Below are positions 11,245-19,719 of a DNA stretch of 64,000 nucleotides, piece after piece. The position numbers were made by a program, and so were the translations under genes. The notes under the pieces were generated by a model, which saw only the letters and a program-made list of their open reading frames with translations, searched no databases and was not told the DNA's origin. The stretch lies in the NCBI RefSeq assembly GCF_026341275.1, contig NZ_JAIFZO010000002.1, positions 1,252,361-1,316,360 of the forward strand, in the 5' to 3' direction. Within the stretch, counting starts at the first letter, position 1. The number at the start of each line of letters is the position of its first letter. Origin of the DNA: Streptomyces ortus (GTDB lineage: Bacteria > Actinomycetota > Actinomycetes > Streptomycetales > Streptomycetaceae).

Positions 11245-11945
11245 GTGGCGTAGGCCCGGTCGAACCGGGCGAGGGAACGCGCGCGTGGGACGGCCTGGAA
11301 CCTCCCCCGCCGACCGGCCACGAGCAGCCCCAGGGGCACCCGGTGGCTCTCTACTACGCCCGGCACCGCCGCGCCGTGCTCGCGTCCGCGACGGCCGCCG
11401 CCCTCCTGGCGGGCGGCGGCTACCTCTACGCGACCCGGCCGCGGCCGGCGCCGCCCGCCGTCGGGCCGTATCCGTCCCAGGTCGTCGAGGTCGCCTACCT
11501 GGGCGAGGAGGGCTCCCCCAGGAACGCGCCGAAGGACAGCTTCACCTTCGCGGTGCGGATCACCGCCCTGTCCGGCCCCACCCTCACCGTCGTGAAGATC
11601 TCCCAGCCCTACGCCGGGCTCCACCTGACATCGGTGCCGCATACACCGTTCCGCACGAGGACGGGTTTCGGCCACAAGATCGTTGTCACTATGAATGTCA
11701 CGGAATGCGCGAATACGCCGCGGAACGCCGGACTTCCTTTCCTGGACGTAACTCTGCGTAATACGCGCGCAATGGAAGACCACAGCTACATCTTGGGTGA
11801 GCGTTATGCGCACGACCTGTCCGAAGCCCTGCAAGTAGCCTGCAGCAACGACCCGCCGTCACGAGCAAAACGTCAGAACGCTGCTGAAAACACCGCCGCA
11901 CGATCTGCGGGTTCTCAGAATGTGGACCGGACGAATCGGCCGTAA
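11241..11945 (+). CDS. Membrane-anchored hypothetical protein
   Basis: 234 residues from TTG 11241, with GGAAGGG eight bases upstream. The start overlaps the stop of the lipoprotein gene (TTGA); GTG 11343 is an alternative start. A single membrane helix (about residues 50-67, AVLASATAAALLAGGGYLYA) is followed by an extracytoplasmic beta-rich domain (YPSQVVEVAYLGEEGS, FTFAVRITALSGPTLTVVK). From about 11690 the third-codon-position GC drops and the last 35 residues look unstructured. It may form a small envelope unit with the lipoprotein. The function is unknown. Confidence 0.65.
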   Translation: MSGVGPVEPGEGTRAWDGLEPPPPTGHEQPQGHPVALYYARHRRAVLASATAAALLAGGGYLYATRPRPAPPAVGPYPSQVVEVAYLGEEGSPRNAPKDSFTFAVRITALSGPTLTVVKISQPYAGLHLTSVPHTPFRTRTGFGHKIVVTMNVTECANTPRNAGLPFLDVTLRNTRAMEDHSYILGERYAHDLSEALQVACSNDPPSRAKRQNAAENTAARSAGSQNVDRTNRP

Positions 11946-12156
11946 TTCCGCCCATCCACCCACCGAGTACCGCTCTGCATTACCTCGTGTCATAACAAGA
12001 GCGTCACAGCATTCGTCAGACTCTCCTCCCGGTTCCCTCCACCCGCTTAGAGTCACGGCCAGTCACCGCGCCATCGGATTCGAAGATTTTTCGGCCCAGC
12101 GCTCGACTCGGCCCGTTCCACGAGGGACGGCCGTGCCAGGGAAAGGACTGCTGATC

Positions 12157-13386
12157 GTGCGTCAACGTTCGCTCATCGCCATCACCGCCGCGTTGGCGGC
12201 GGGAGCACTCACCCTCACCGCCTGTGGCTCGCGCGACGACGACGGCGGCTCGGACTCCGGCAGCGGTAACAAAACCGTCGTCATCGGTGTCGACGCCCCG
12301 CTGACGGGTGACCTCTCCGCCCTGGGCCTCGGAATCAAGAACTCCGTGGACCTCGCCGCCAAGACGGCCAACAAGGAAAAGACCGTCGAAGGCATCACCT
12401 TCAAGGTCGAAGCCCTCGACGACCAGGCACAGCCCTCCTCGGGCCAGCAGAACGCCGTCAAGTTCGTCGCGGACAAGGACGTCGTCGGCGTCGTCGGCCC
12501 GCTGAACTCCTCGGTCGCCGAGTCCATGCAGAAGGTCTTCGACGACGCCAAGCTCGTCGAGATCTCCCCCGCCAACACGGGGCCGACCCTCACCCAGGGC
12601 ACGGACTGGCAGACCAAGAAGGTCCGCACGTACAAGTCGTACTTCCGCACCGCGACCACGGACGCCATCCAGGGCCCGTTCGCCGCGCAGTACGTCTACA
12701 ACGACGCGAAGAAGAAGAAGGTCTATGTCATCGACGACAAGAAGACCTACGGCGCCGGCCTGGCCGCCACCTTCACCTCCGAGTTCAAGAAGCTCGGCGG
12801 CAAGGTAGTCGGAACCCAGCACATCGACCCCGAGACCAAGGACTTCTCCGCCGTCGTCACCCAGGTGAAGAGCTCCGGCGCCGACGTCGTCTACTACGGC
12901 GGCGAGTACCCGCAGGCCGGCCCGCTCAGCAAGCAGATCAAGGCCGCGGGCGTCAAGATCCCGCTCGTCGGCGGTGACGGCATCTACAGCGCCGACTTCA
13001 TCAAGCTGGCCGGCGCGGGCGGCAAGGGCGACCTCGCCACCTCGGTCGGCGCGCCCGTCGAGGAGCTGCCCTCCGCCAAGGAGTTCGTCGCCAACTACAA
13101 GGCGGCCGGCTACAAGGAGGCCTTCGAGGCCTACGGCGGCTACTCCTACGACTCCGGCTGGGCGATCATCGAAGCCGTGAAGAAGGTCGTCGAGGACAAC
13201 GACGGCAAGCTCCCGGACGACGCCCGCGCCAAGATCACCGAGGCCGTGCAGAACGTGTCCTTCGACGGAGTGACCGGCAAGGTCTCCTTCGACGAGTACG
13301 GCGACACCACCAACAAGCAGCTCACCGTCTACTCGGTCGAGGGCGGCACCTGGAAGGCCATCAAGTCCGGCACCTACACCGGCTGA
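12157..13386 (+). CDS. Branched-chain amino-acid ABC substrate-binding lipoprotein
   Basis: 409 residues from GTG 12157 (GAAAGGA nine bases upstream). The signal peptide ends at the lipobox LTAC near residue 24. A periplasmic-binding-protein type I (LivJ/LivK-like) fold is shown by VVIGVDAPLTGDLSALGLGI, DDQAQPSSGQQNAVKFVADK, VVGVVGPLNSSVAESMQKVF and VYVIDDKKTYGAGLAATFTS. It captures branched-chain or related amino acids at the membrane exterior for the LivHMGF importer encoded next. A strong hairpin separates it from livH, which would favour higher expression of this subunit. Confidence 0.93.
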   Translation: MRQRSLIAITAALAAGALTLTACGSRDDDGGSDSGSGNKTVVIGVDAPLTGDLSALGLGIKNSVDLAAKTANKEKTVEGITFKVEALDDQAQPSSGQQNAVKFVADKDVVGVVGPLNSSVAESMQKVFDDAKLVEISPANTGPTLTQGTDWQTKKVRTYKSYFRTATTDAIQGPFAAQYVYNDAKKKKVYVIDDKKTYGAGLAATFTSEFKKLGGKVVGTQHIDPETKDFSAVVTQVKSSGADVVYYGGEYPQAGPLSKQIKAAGVKIPLVGGDGIYSADFIKLAGAGGKGDLATSVGAPVEELPSAKEFVANYKAAGYKEAFEAYGGYSYDSGWAIIEAVKKVVEDNDGKLPDDARAKITEAVQNVSFDGVTGKVSFDEYGDTTNKQLTVYSVEGGTWKAIKSGTYTG

Positions 13387-13410
13387 CCCACACCCGCACC
13401 ACCACCTGAG

Positions 13411-13446
13411 CCGCGCGGGGCGCCGCAGTACAGGCGCCCCGCGCGG
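13411..13446 (+). terminator. Intra-operon hairpin between binding protein and livH
   Basis: A perfect 14-bp GC stem (13411-13424 with 13433-13446) has an 8-nt loop, 24 bp past the binding-protein stop. It is probably an attenuating or mRNA-stabilising hairpin that raises binding-protein mRNA relative to the permease genes. Confidence 0.8.
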
Positions 13447-13498
13447 ACTCACATCCGGTCACACCCCTCGACTATCCGAACGTCTCGGAGGACATGCG

Positions 13499-14431
13499 GT
13501 GAACGAACTGCCGCAGCAGCTGGTCAACGGCCTGCTACTGGGATCCATGTACGGGCTGGTCGCCATCGGCTACACGATGGTCTATGGCATCGTCCAGCTC
13601 ATCAACTTCGCCCACGGCGAGATCTTCATGATCGGAGGCTTCGGCGCACTCACGGTCTACCTGTACGTGCTGCCCGACGGCACCACCATGTGGATCGCAC
13701 TGCCCCTGATGCTCCTCGGAGCCGTCATCACCGCGACAACCGTCGCCGTGGGAGCGGAACGGTTCGCCTACCGGCCGCTGCGCACCGCGCCACGCCTCGC
13801 CCCCCTCATCACCGCCATCGGCCTCTCCCTCGCACTCCAGCAGGCCGTGTGGGCGTGGTACCCGGACGCGAAGCAGTCCATCAACTTCCCCGAGATCGAA
13901 GGCGGCCCCTTCAAGATCGGTGACGTCACCATCCAGACCGGTGACGTCTTCCTGCTCATCGCGGCCCCCATCAGCATGGCGATCCTCGCCTTCTTCGTGA
14001 TGAAGACCCGCACCGGCCGCGGCATGCAGGCCACCGCGCAGGACCCGGACACCGCCAAACTCATGGGCATCAACACCGACCGCATCATCGTGGTCGCCTT
14101 CGCCCTCGGCGCGGTCTTCGCCGCCGTCGGAGCCGTCGCCTACGGCCTCAAGTACGGCCAGGTCCAGTTCCGCATGGGCTTCATCCTCGGCCTCAAGGCC
14201 TTCACCGCCGCCGTCCTCGGCGGCATCGGCAACATCTACGGAGCCATGATCGGCGGCCTCGTCCTCGGCCTCGCCGAAACCCTCGCCACCGCCTACATCG
14301 CCGACGTCCCCGGCATGGAACAGCTCGGCGGCCAGTCCTGGGCCAACGTCTGGGCCTTCGTACTCCTCATCCTCGTGCTCCTCTTCAGGCCACAGGGCCT
14401 GCTCGGCGAGCGCGTCGCGGACAGGGCGTGA
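13499..14431 (+). CDS. livH: Branched-chain amino-acid ABC permease LivH
   Basis: 310 residues from GTG 13499 with CGGAGG upstream. About eight membrane helices are visible. The LivH signature GSMYGLVAIGYTMVYGIVQL and NFAHGEIFMIGGF opens the protein. The C-terminal KAFTAAVLGGIGNIYGAMIG corresponds to the cytoplasmic loop that docks on the ATPases. It forms the transmembrane pore with LivM. It ends within a few bases of the livM start. Confidence 0.95.
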   Translation: MNELPQQLVNGLLLGSMYGLVAIGYTMVYGIVQLINFAHGEIFMIGGFGALTVYLYVLPDGTTMWIALPLMLLGAVITATTVAVGAERFAYRPLRTAPRLAPLITAIGLSLALQQAVWAWYPDAKQSINFPEIEGGPFKIGDVTIQTGDVFLLIAAPISMAILAFFVMKTRTGRGMQATAQDPDTAKLMGINTDRIIVVAFALGAVFAAVGAVAYGLKYGQVQFRMGFILGLKAFTAAVLGGIGNIYGAMIGGLVLGLAETLATAYIADVPGMEQLGGQSWANVWAFVLLILVLLFRPQGLLGERVADRA

Positions 14432-14436
14432 CACCG

Positions 14437-16266
14437 ATGACCACACAGACCAACACGCCCCAGACACCCGCCAAGGGACCCGCCGACAACACCACCGGCC
14501 TCATCGGCATCCCGCCCCACATCGGACGCGCGCTCGCCACCGGCGGCGGCATCCTGACCATCATCTCCACCTTCCTCGCCTGGACCTGGACCTCCGCCTT
14601 CCCCGGCGACCTCACCGTCTACGGCTACCCCGGCGGCCTCCAGGTCCTCGTCCTCATCGGCGGCATCCTCACCACGCTCTTCGCCCTCGCCTCCTACGGC
14701 ATCAAGGGCCTGCGCTGGCTGACACCCGCCGGCGCCGACAGCGCCATCAAGCTCGCCGCACTCGCCGCGTTCGCCACCGCCTGGTACACCATCCTCGCGA
14801 TCAGCTCCGAACTCGGCGGCCTCGCCAACCTCGAACCCGGCGGCTGGGTCGCGGCCGTGGCCACCCTCACCGCCCTCATCGGCGCACTCTCCCTGCCCTT
14901 CGAACACCCCGCGCCCGACCCCTTCGACCCCGAAGACACCGGCTGGGAGCAGTTCCGCCACAAGGCGCGGCACAACCGCACCGTCGTCAAGGCCGCCTTC
15001 GCCTCCGGCACCACCAAGGCCCCGGCCCACAAACTCCCCCCGTACGCCGAAATCCTCATCATCATCGCCGCGCTCAGCCTCGGCCTGATCGTCTTCACCT
15101 ACGGCATCGGCACCGAGTACGACGAACAGTTCGTGGGCTTCCTCATCACCGCGGGCTTCGGCTTCGCCGCGGCGGCCAAGGCCGGACTCGTCAACCGCGT
15201 CTCCGCCCTCACCGCCAAACACCGCAACATCACCATGCTCGGCGCGTTCGTCGCCGCCGCCGCGTTCCCCTTCACCCAGTCCGACGACCAGTACGCGACC
15301 ATCGGCGTCTACATCCTGATCTTCGCCACCGTCGCCCTCGGCCTCAACATCGTCGTCGGCCTCGCCGGACTCCTCGACCTCGGATACGTCGCCTTCCTCG
15401 GCGTCGGCGCCTACACCGCCGCCATGGTCTCCGGCTCCCCCTCCTCACCGTTCGACGTCCACCTGCCGTTCTGGGCCGCCGCCCTCCTCGGCGCAGCAGT
15501 CGCCATGATCTTCGGCGTCCTCATCGGCGCCCCCACCCTGCGACTGCGCGGTGACTACCTCGCCATCGTCACCCTCGGCTTCGGCGAGATCTTCCGCATC
15601 ACCGTCCTCAACATGGACGGCACCAGCGGACCCGACATCACCAACGGCTCCAACGGCATCTCCTCGATCCCGAACCTGAACATCCTCGGATTCGACTTCG
15701 GCCAGGAACACAGCATCGCCGGCTTCACCATCGCGCGATTCGCCAACTACTTCTTCCTGATGCTCCTCATCACGCTGATCGTCGTGATCGTCTTCCGGCG
15801 CAGCGGCGACTCCCGCATCGGCCGCGCCTGGGTCGCCATCCGCGAGGACGAGACCGCCGCACTCGCCATGGGCATCAACGGCTTCCGCGTCAAGCTCATC
15901 GCCTTCGCCCTCGGCGCCGCACTCGCCGGCCTCGCCGGATCCGTACAGGCACACGTCACCTACACCGTGACACCCGAGCAGTACCAGTTCGCCCACGTCG
16001 TCCCGCCCAACTCGGCCTTCCTGCTCGCAGCGGTCGTCCTCGGCGGCATGGGCACCATCAGCGGCCCCCTCGTCGGCGCCGCACTGCTCTACCTCATCCC
16101 CGCCAAGCTCCAGTTCCTCGGCGACTACCAACTCCTCGCCTTCGGCCTCGCGCTCGTCCTGCTGATGCGCTTCCGACCGGAAGGCCTCATCCCCAACCGG
16201 CGGCGCCAGCTCGAATTCCACGAGGAAGCGGAAGCGCCCACAGTCCTCAGCAAGGCAGGGGCCTGA
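14437..16266 (+). CDS. livM: Branched-chain amino-acid ABC permease LivM, N-extended
   Basis: 609 residues from ATG 14437; an upstream GTG at 14428 overlaps the livH stop but sits one base from its AGGG. The conserved LivM core begins near residue 285 (YILIFATVALGLNIVVGLAG, LLDLGYVAFLGVGAYTAAM) and runs to the end (LGGMGTISGPLVGAALLYLI). Usual LivM proteins have 300-420 residues. The first about 280 residues here form an additional hydrophobic region with several predicted membrane helices and a loop around 165-190. The function of that extension is unknown. Confidence 0.93.
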   Translation: MTTQTNTPQTPAKGPADNTTGLIGIPPHIGRALATGGGILTIISTFLAWTWTSAFPGDLTVYGYPGGLQVLVLIGGILTTLFALASYGIKGLRWLTPAGADSAIKLAALAAFATAWYTILAISSELGGLANLEPGGWVAAVATLTALIGALSLPFEHPAPDPFDPEDTGWEQFRHKARHNRTVVKAAFASGTTKAPAHKLPPYAEILIIIAALSLGLIVFTYGIGTEYDEQFVGFLITAGFGFAAAAKAGLVNRVSALTAKHRNITMLGAFVAAAAFPFTQSDDQYATIGVYILIFATVALGLNIVVGLAGLLDLGYVAFLGVGAYTAAMVSGSPSSPFDVHLPFWAAALLGAAVAMIFGVLIGAPTLRLRGDYLAIVTLGFGEIFRITVLNMDGTSGPDITNGSNGISSIPNLNILGFDFGQEHSIAGFTIARFANYFFLMLLITLIVVIVFRRSGDSRIGRAWVAIREDETAALAMGINGFRVKLIAFALGAALAGLAGSVQAHVTYTVTPEQYQFAHVVPPNSAFLLAAVVLGGMGTISGPLVGAALLYLIPAKLQFLGDYQLLAFGLALVLLMRFRPEGLIPNRRRQLEFHEEAEAPTVLSKAGA

Positions 16267-16271
16267 CCACG

Positions 16272-17167
16272 ATGACAACCGACACCACCACCAAGGACAC
16301 CGCCCCGGGCGCCAACGCCCCCGGCGAGACCGTCCTCGACGCACGCGGCGTCACCATGCGCTTCGGCGGACTCACCGCCGTGAAGAACGTGGACCTCACC
16401 GTCAACAGCGGAGAGATCGTCGGACTCATCGGCCCCAACGGCGCCGGTAAGACGACCTTCTTCAACTGCCTCACCGGCCTCTACATCCCCACCGAGGGCG
16501 AGGTCCGCTACAAGGGCAAGGTCCTCCCCTCCCAGTCCTTCAAGGTCACCGCCGCCGGCGTAGCACGCACCTTCCAGAACATCCGGCTCTTCTCCAACAT
16601 GACCGTCCTGGAAAACGTCCTCGTCGGCCGCCACACCCGCACCAAGGAAGGCCTCTGGTCCGCGCTCCTGCGCGGCCCCGGCTTCAAGAAGGCCGAAAAG
16701 GCCTCCGAAGAGCGCGCCATGGAACTCCTGGAGTTCATCGGTCTCGCCGCAAAACGCGACCACCTCGCCAGGAACCTCCCCTACGGCGAACAGCGCAAGC
16801 TCGAAATCGCCCGCGCACTCGCCAGCGAACCCGGCCTCCTGCTCCTCGACGAGCCCACCGCCGGAATGAACCCGCAGGAAACCCGCGCCACCGAAGAGCT
16901 CGTCTTCGCCATCCGTGACATGGGCATCGCCGTACTCGTCATCGAGCACGACATGCGCTTCATCTTCAACCTCTGCGACCGCGTCGCCGTACTCGTCCAG
17001 GGCGAGAAGCTCGTCGAAGGCGACAGCGCCACCGTCCAGGGGGACGAACGCGTGGTCGCCGCCTACCTCGGCGAACCCTACGAAGACGCACCCGGCCAAG
17101 CCGAAGTCGCGGAGGTCGAAGCGGCCGAAGCACAGGCCGACGCCGCGCCCCGCAAGGAGACCGACCG

Positions 17168-17171
<4 letters not shown>
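16272..17171 (+). CDS. livG: Branched-chain amino-acid ABC ATPase LivG
   Basis: 299 residues. Walker A is GLIGPNGAGKTTFFN (about residues 55-69), followed by the LivG-type VARTFQNIRLFSNMTVLENV. The signature NLPYGEQRKLEIARAL precedes Walker B (GLLLLDEPTAGMNP) and the switch His (VLVIEHDMRFIF). An acidic Ala/Glu tail follows the ATPase domain. It starts six bases after livM and overlaps livF by four bases (ATGA). Confidence 0.95.
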
Positions 17172-17884
<713 letters not shown>

Positions 17885-17907
17885 GGTCCCCGGCTCCTGC
17901 CCGCCGC

Positions 17908-17954
17908 ACGGCTGAGGCCCGCACCCGTGAATCCGGGGTGCGGGCCTCAGCCGT
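17908..17954. terminator. Bidirectional terminator between livF and pdtaR
   Basis: A 19-bp perfect stem (17908-17926 with 17936-17954) with a 9-nt loop sits between the convergent livF and pdtaR genes. It can serve both directions. Confidence 0.9.
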
Positions 17955-17981
17955 ACAGGTCCGTGCGAGAACGCCCGCCGG

Positions 17982-18650
17982 TCAGCCCTTGGCGGCCTTC
18001 TTGTCGGCCTTCTTCTCGTCGGCGTCCAGGATGACCGCCTCGGCGACCTGCTGCATCGACATACGACGGTCCATCGACGTCTTCTGGATCCACCGGAACG
18101 CCGCCGGCTCGGTCAGGCCGTACTCCGTCTGCAGCACGGACTTCGCCCGGTCGACCAGCTTCCGCGTCTCCAGCCGCTGGGTGAGATCCTCGATCTCCTT
18201 CTCCAGCGCCTTCAGCTCCGTGAACCGCGAGACGGCCATCTCGATGGCCGGGACGACATCACTCTTGCTGAACGGCTTCACCAGGTACGCCATCGCGCCG
18301 GCGTCCCTCGCGCGCTCGACGAGGTCGCGCTGGGAGAACGCGGTCAGCATCAGCACGGGGGCGATGGACTCCTCCGCGATCTTCTCGGCGGCGGAGATCC
18401 CGTCCAGCTTGGGCATCTTCACATCGAGAATCACCAGGTCGGGGCGGTGCTCCCGGGCGAGCTCGACGGCTTCCTCACCGTCACCTGCCTCGCCGACGAC
18501 CGAGTACCCCTCTTCTTCGAGCATCTCCTTGAGGTCGAGACGGATCAGCGCCTCGTCCTCGGCGATGACGACACGGGTCGTCAGCGGAGGCACGTGCGAC
18601 TTGTCGTCGTCGGGCGCGTCTACGGGCTGGGGCGACTCGGGGGCGGTCAC
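17982..18650 (-). CDS. pdtaR: ANTAR-domain response regulator (PdtaR-like)
   Basis: 222 residues from GTG 18650 with GGAG upstream. The receiver domain (about 25-140) has RVVIAEDEALIRLDL, the phospho-acceptor Asp in LVILDVKMPKLDG, and the conserved Lys in AYLVKPFSKSD. The C-terminal ANTAR domain (about 150-205; LVDRAKSVLQTEYGLTEPAA and RRMSMQQVAEAVI) binds paired RNA hairpins to antiterminate transcription. A Lys/Ala tail follows. The cognate histidine kinase PdtaS is not adjacent. The name is by resemblance to the mycobacterial protein. Confidence 0.92.
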   Translation of the reverse strand: MTAPESPQPVDAPDDDKSHVPPLTTRVVIAEDEALIRLDLKEMLEEEGYSVVGEAGDGEEAVELAREHRPDLVILDVKMPKLDGISAAEKIAEESIAPVLMLTAFSQRDLVERARDAGAMAYLVKPFSKSDVVPAIEMAVSRFTELKALEKEIEDLTQRLETRKLVDRAKSVLQTEYGLTEPAAFRWIQKTSMDRRMSMQQVAEAVILDADEKKADKKAAKG

Positions 18651-18748
18651 GGGGGCTCCTCGTTACGGGCCGGACAGTACTGCTGCTCAAGAGCCTACCT
18701 AGCTGCAGCGCGATGCGATGACCCGGTATGCTTCCGGCAGCCACTCAA

Positions 18749-18831
18749 GCCGGGTTGGTGGAAGGGTATACACGGAGGTCTCAAACACCTCTGCCTGAGA
18801 GGGCTTGCGGGTTCGAATCCCGCACCCGGTA
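18749..18831 (+). tRNA. tRNA-Leu (CAA)
   Basis: The 7-bp acceptor stem (GCCGGGT with ACCCGGT), the T-arm GGGTTCGAATCCC, a long variable arm typical of tRNA-Leu, and the anticodon stem GAGGT/ACCTC with loop CTCAAAC give anticodon CAA (reads UUG). CCA is not encoded. It is not bldA, which has anticodon UAA. Confidence 0.93.
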
Positions 18832-18845
18832 CGTTTTTCGCCTCG

Positions 18846-18882
18846 AAGCGGATGTTCACGTTCTCGTGAACATCCGCTTTTT
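18846..18882 (+). terminator. Intrinsic terminator after tRNA-Leu
   Basis: A perfect 15-bp stem (18846-18860 with 18865-18879) with TTCT loop is followed by a T-run. It is a classic rho-independent terminator, 15 bp downstream of the tRNA. Confidence 0.92.
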
Positions 18883-18920
18883 GCTGCATAAAGTCGCGAT
18901 CAGTCACAGACAGTGTTCGC

Positions 18921-19709
18921 ATGAACTTTCACGGCACAGAGGTGCGACAGCGGGCGATCACGCTGCTGCGGGACGGCGCGAGCAACGCGGACGTGGCACG
19001 GAACTGCGAGGTACCACCCGGCACGATCGCCTACTGGAAGCATGTCGACAGAGCGAAACGCGGCGAATGCCCAGGGAAGCACGACCCGAAGTGCCCCCGG
19101 TGCGACGGCCGGGAGCTGGACGGGGTCGCATACAGCTACCTGCTTGGCCTGTATCTGGGCGACGGTCACATCAGCCACTACTCCGAGCACCGCGTGCCCA
19201 ACCTCATGATCACCTGCGACGAGTCGTGGCCCGGTCTCATGGACAACTGCGAACAAGCCATGCGCACCGTGTTCCCCGACAACTCAGTCTGCCGCGTCCG
19301 GAAAACCGGGTGCCGCAACGTGAAGGTCTACTCGAAGCACTTGTCCTGCCTCTTCCCCCAGCACGGCCCCGGTAAGAAGCACGAACGCCGCATCGCCCTC
19401 GAACCCTGGCAGCAGGGCATCGTCGGCGCCCACCCGTGGGAGTTCGTCCGGGGGCTCGTCCACTCCGACGGGTGCCGGATCATCAACTGGACGACCCGGC
19501 TCGTGGCCGGTGAGCGCAAGCGCTACGAATACCCCCGGTACTTCTTCACCAACGTGTCCGACGACATCCGGCAGCTCTATACGGACACGCTCGACACGCT
19601 GGGCGTCGAGTGGACGCACTGCACCCGCCACGGCAACCCGTACAACATCTCCGTCGCCCGCCGTGCCTCCGTCGCTCTCATGGACCTCCACGTAGGGGCC
19701 AAGTACTGA
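18921..19709 (+). CDS. HTH plus LAGLIDADG-type endonuclease-like protein
   Basis: 262 residues. Residues 5-45 form an HTH resembling transposase/Hin-type DNA-binding domains (VRQRAITLLRDGASNADVAR, then VPPGTIAYWKHVDR). A Cys/His cluster follows (CPGKHDPKCPRCDG, about 55-68). Two LAGLIDADG-like helices appear: YSYLLGLYLGDG (about 77-88) and FVRGLVHSDG (about 176-185), each ending in the acidic Asp, as in single-chain homing endonucleases. It is freestanding, not in an intein or intron, and lies 89 bp downstream of tRNA-Leu(CAA). The start ATG 18921 has only a poor ribosome site. Whether it is an active nuclease or a domesticated DNA-binding protein is unknown. Confidence 0.8.
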   Translation: MNFHGTEVRQRAITLLRDGASNADVARNCEVPPGTIAYWKHVDRAKRGECPGKHDPKCPRCDGRELDGVAYSYLLGLYLGDGHISHYSEHRVPNLMITCDESWPGLMDNCEQAMRTVFPDNSVCRVRKTGCRNVKVYSKHLSCLFPQHGPGKKHERRIALEPWQQGIVGAHPWEFVRGLVHSDGCRIINWTTRLVAGERKRYEYPRYFFTNVSDDIRQLYTDTLDTLGVEWTHCTRHGNPYNISVARRASVALMDLHVGAKY

Positions 19710-19719
19710 CCCCGGCGCC

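Noticed and set aside
18749..18831. tRNA-Leu as bldA
   Set aside because: The anticodon is CAA, not UAA.
18749..19709. An integrated element using the tRNA as attachment site
   Set aside because: No integrase or duplicate of the tRNA 3' end was found nearby; only the LAGLIDADG-type gene follows.
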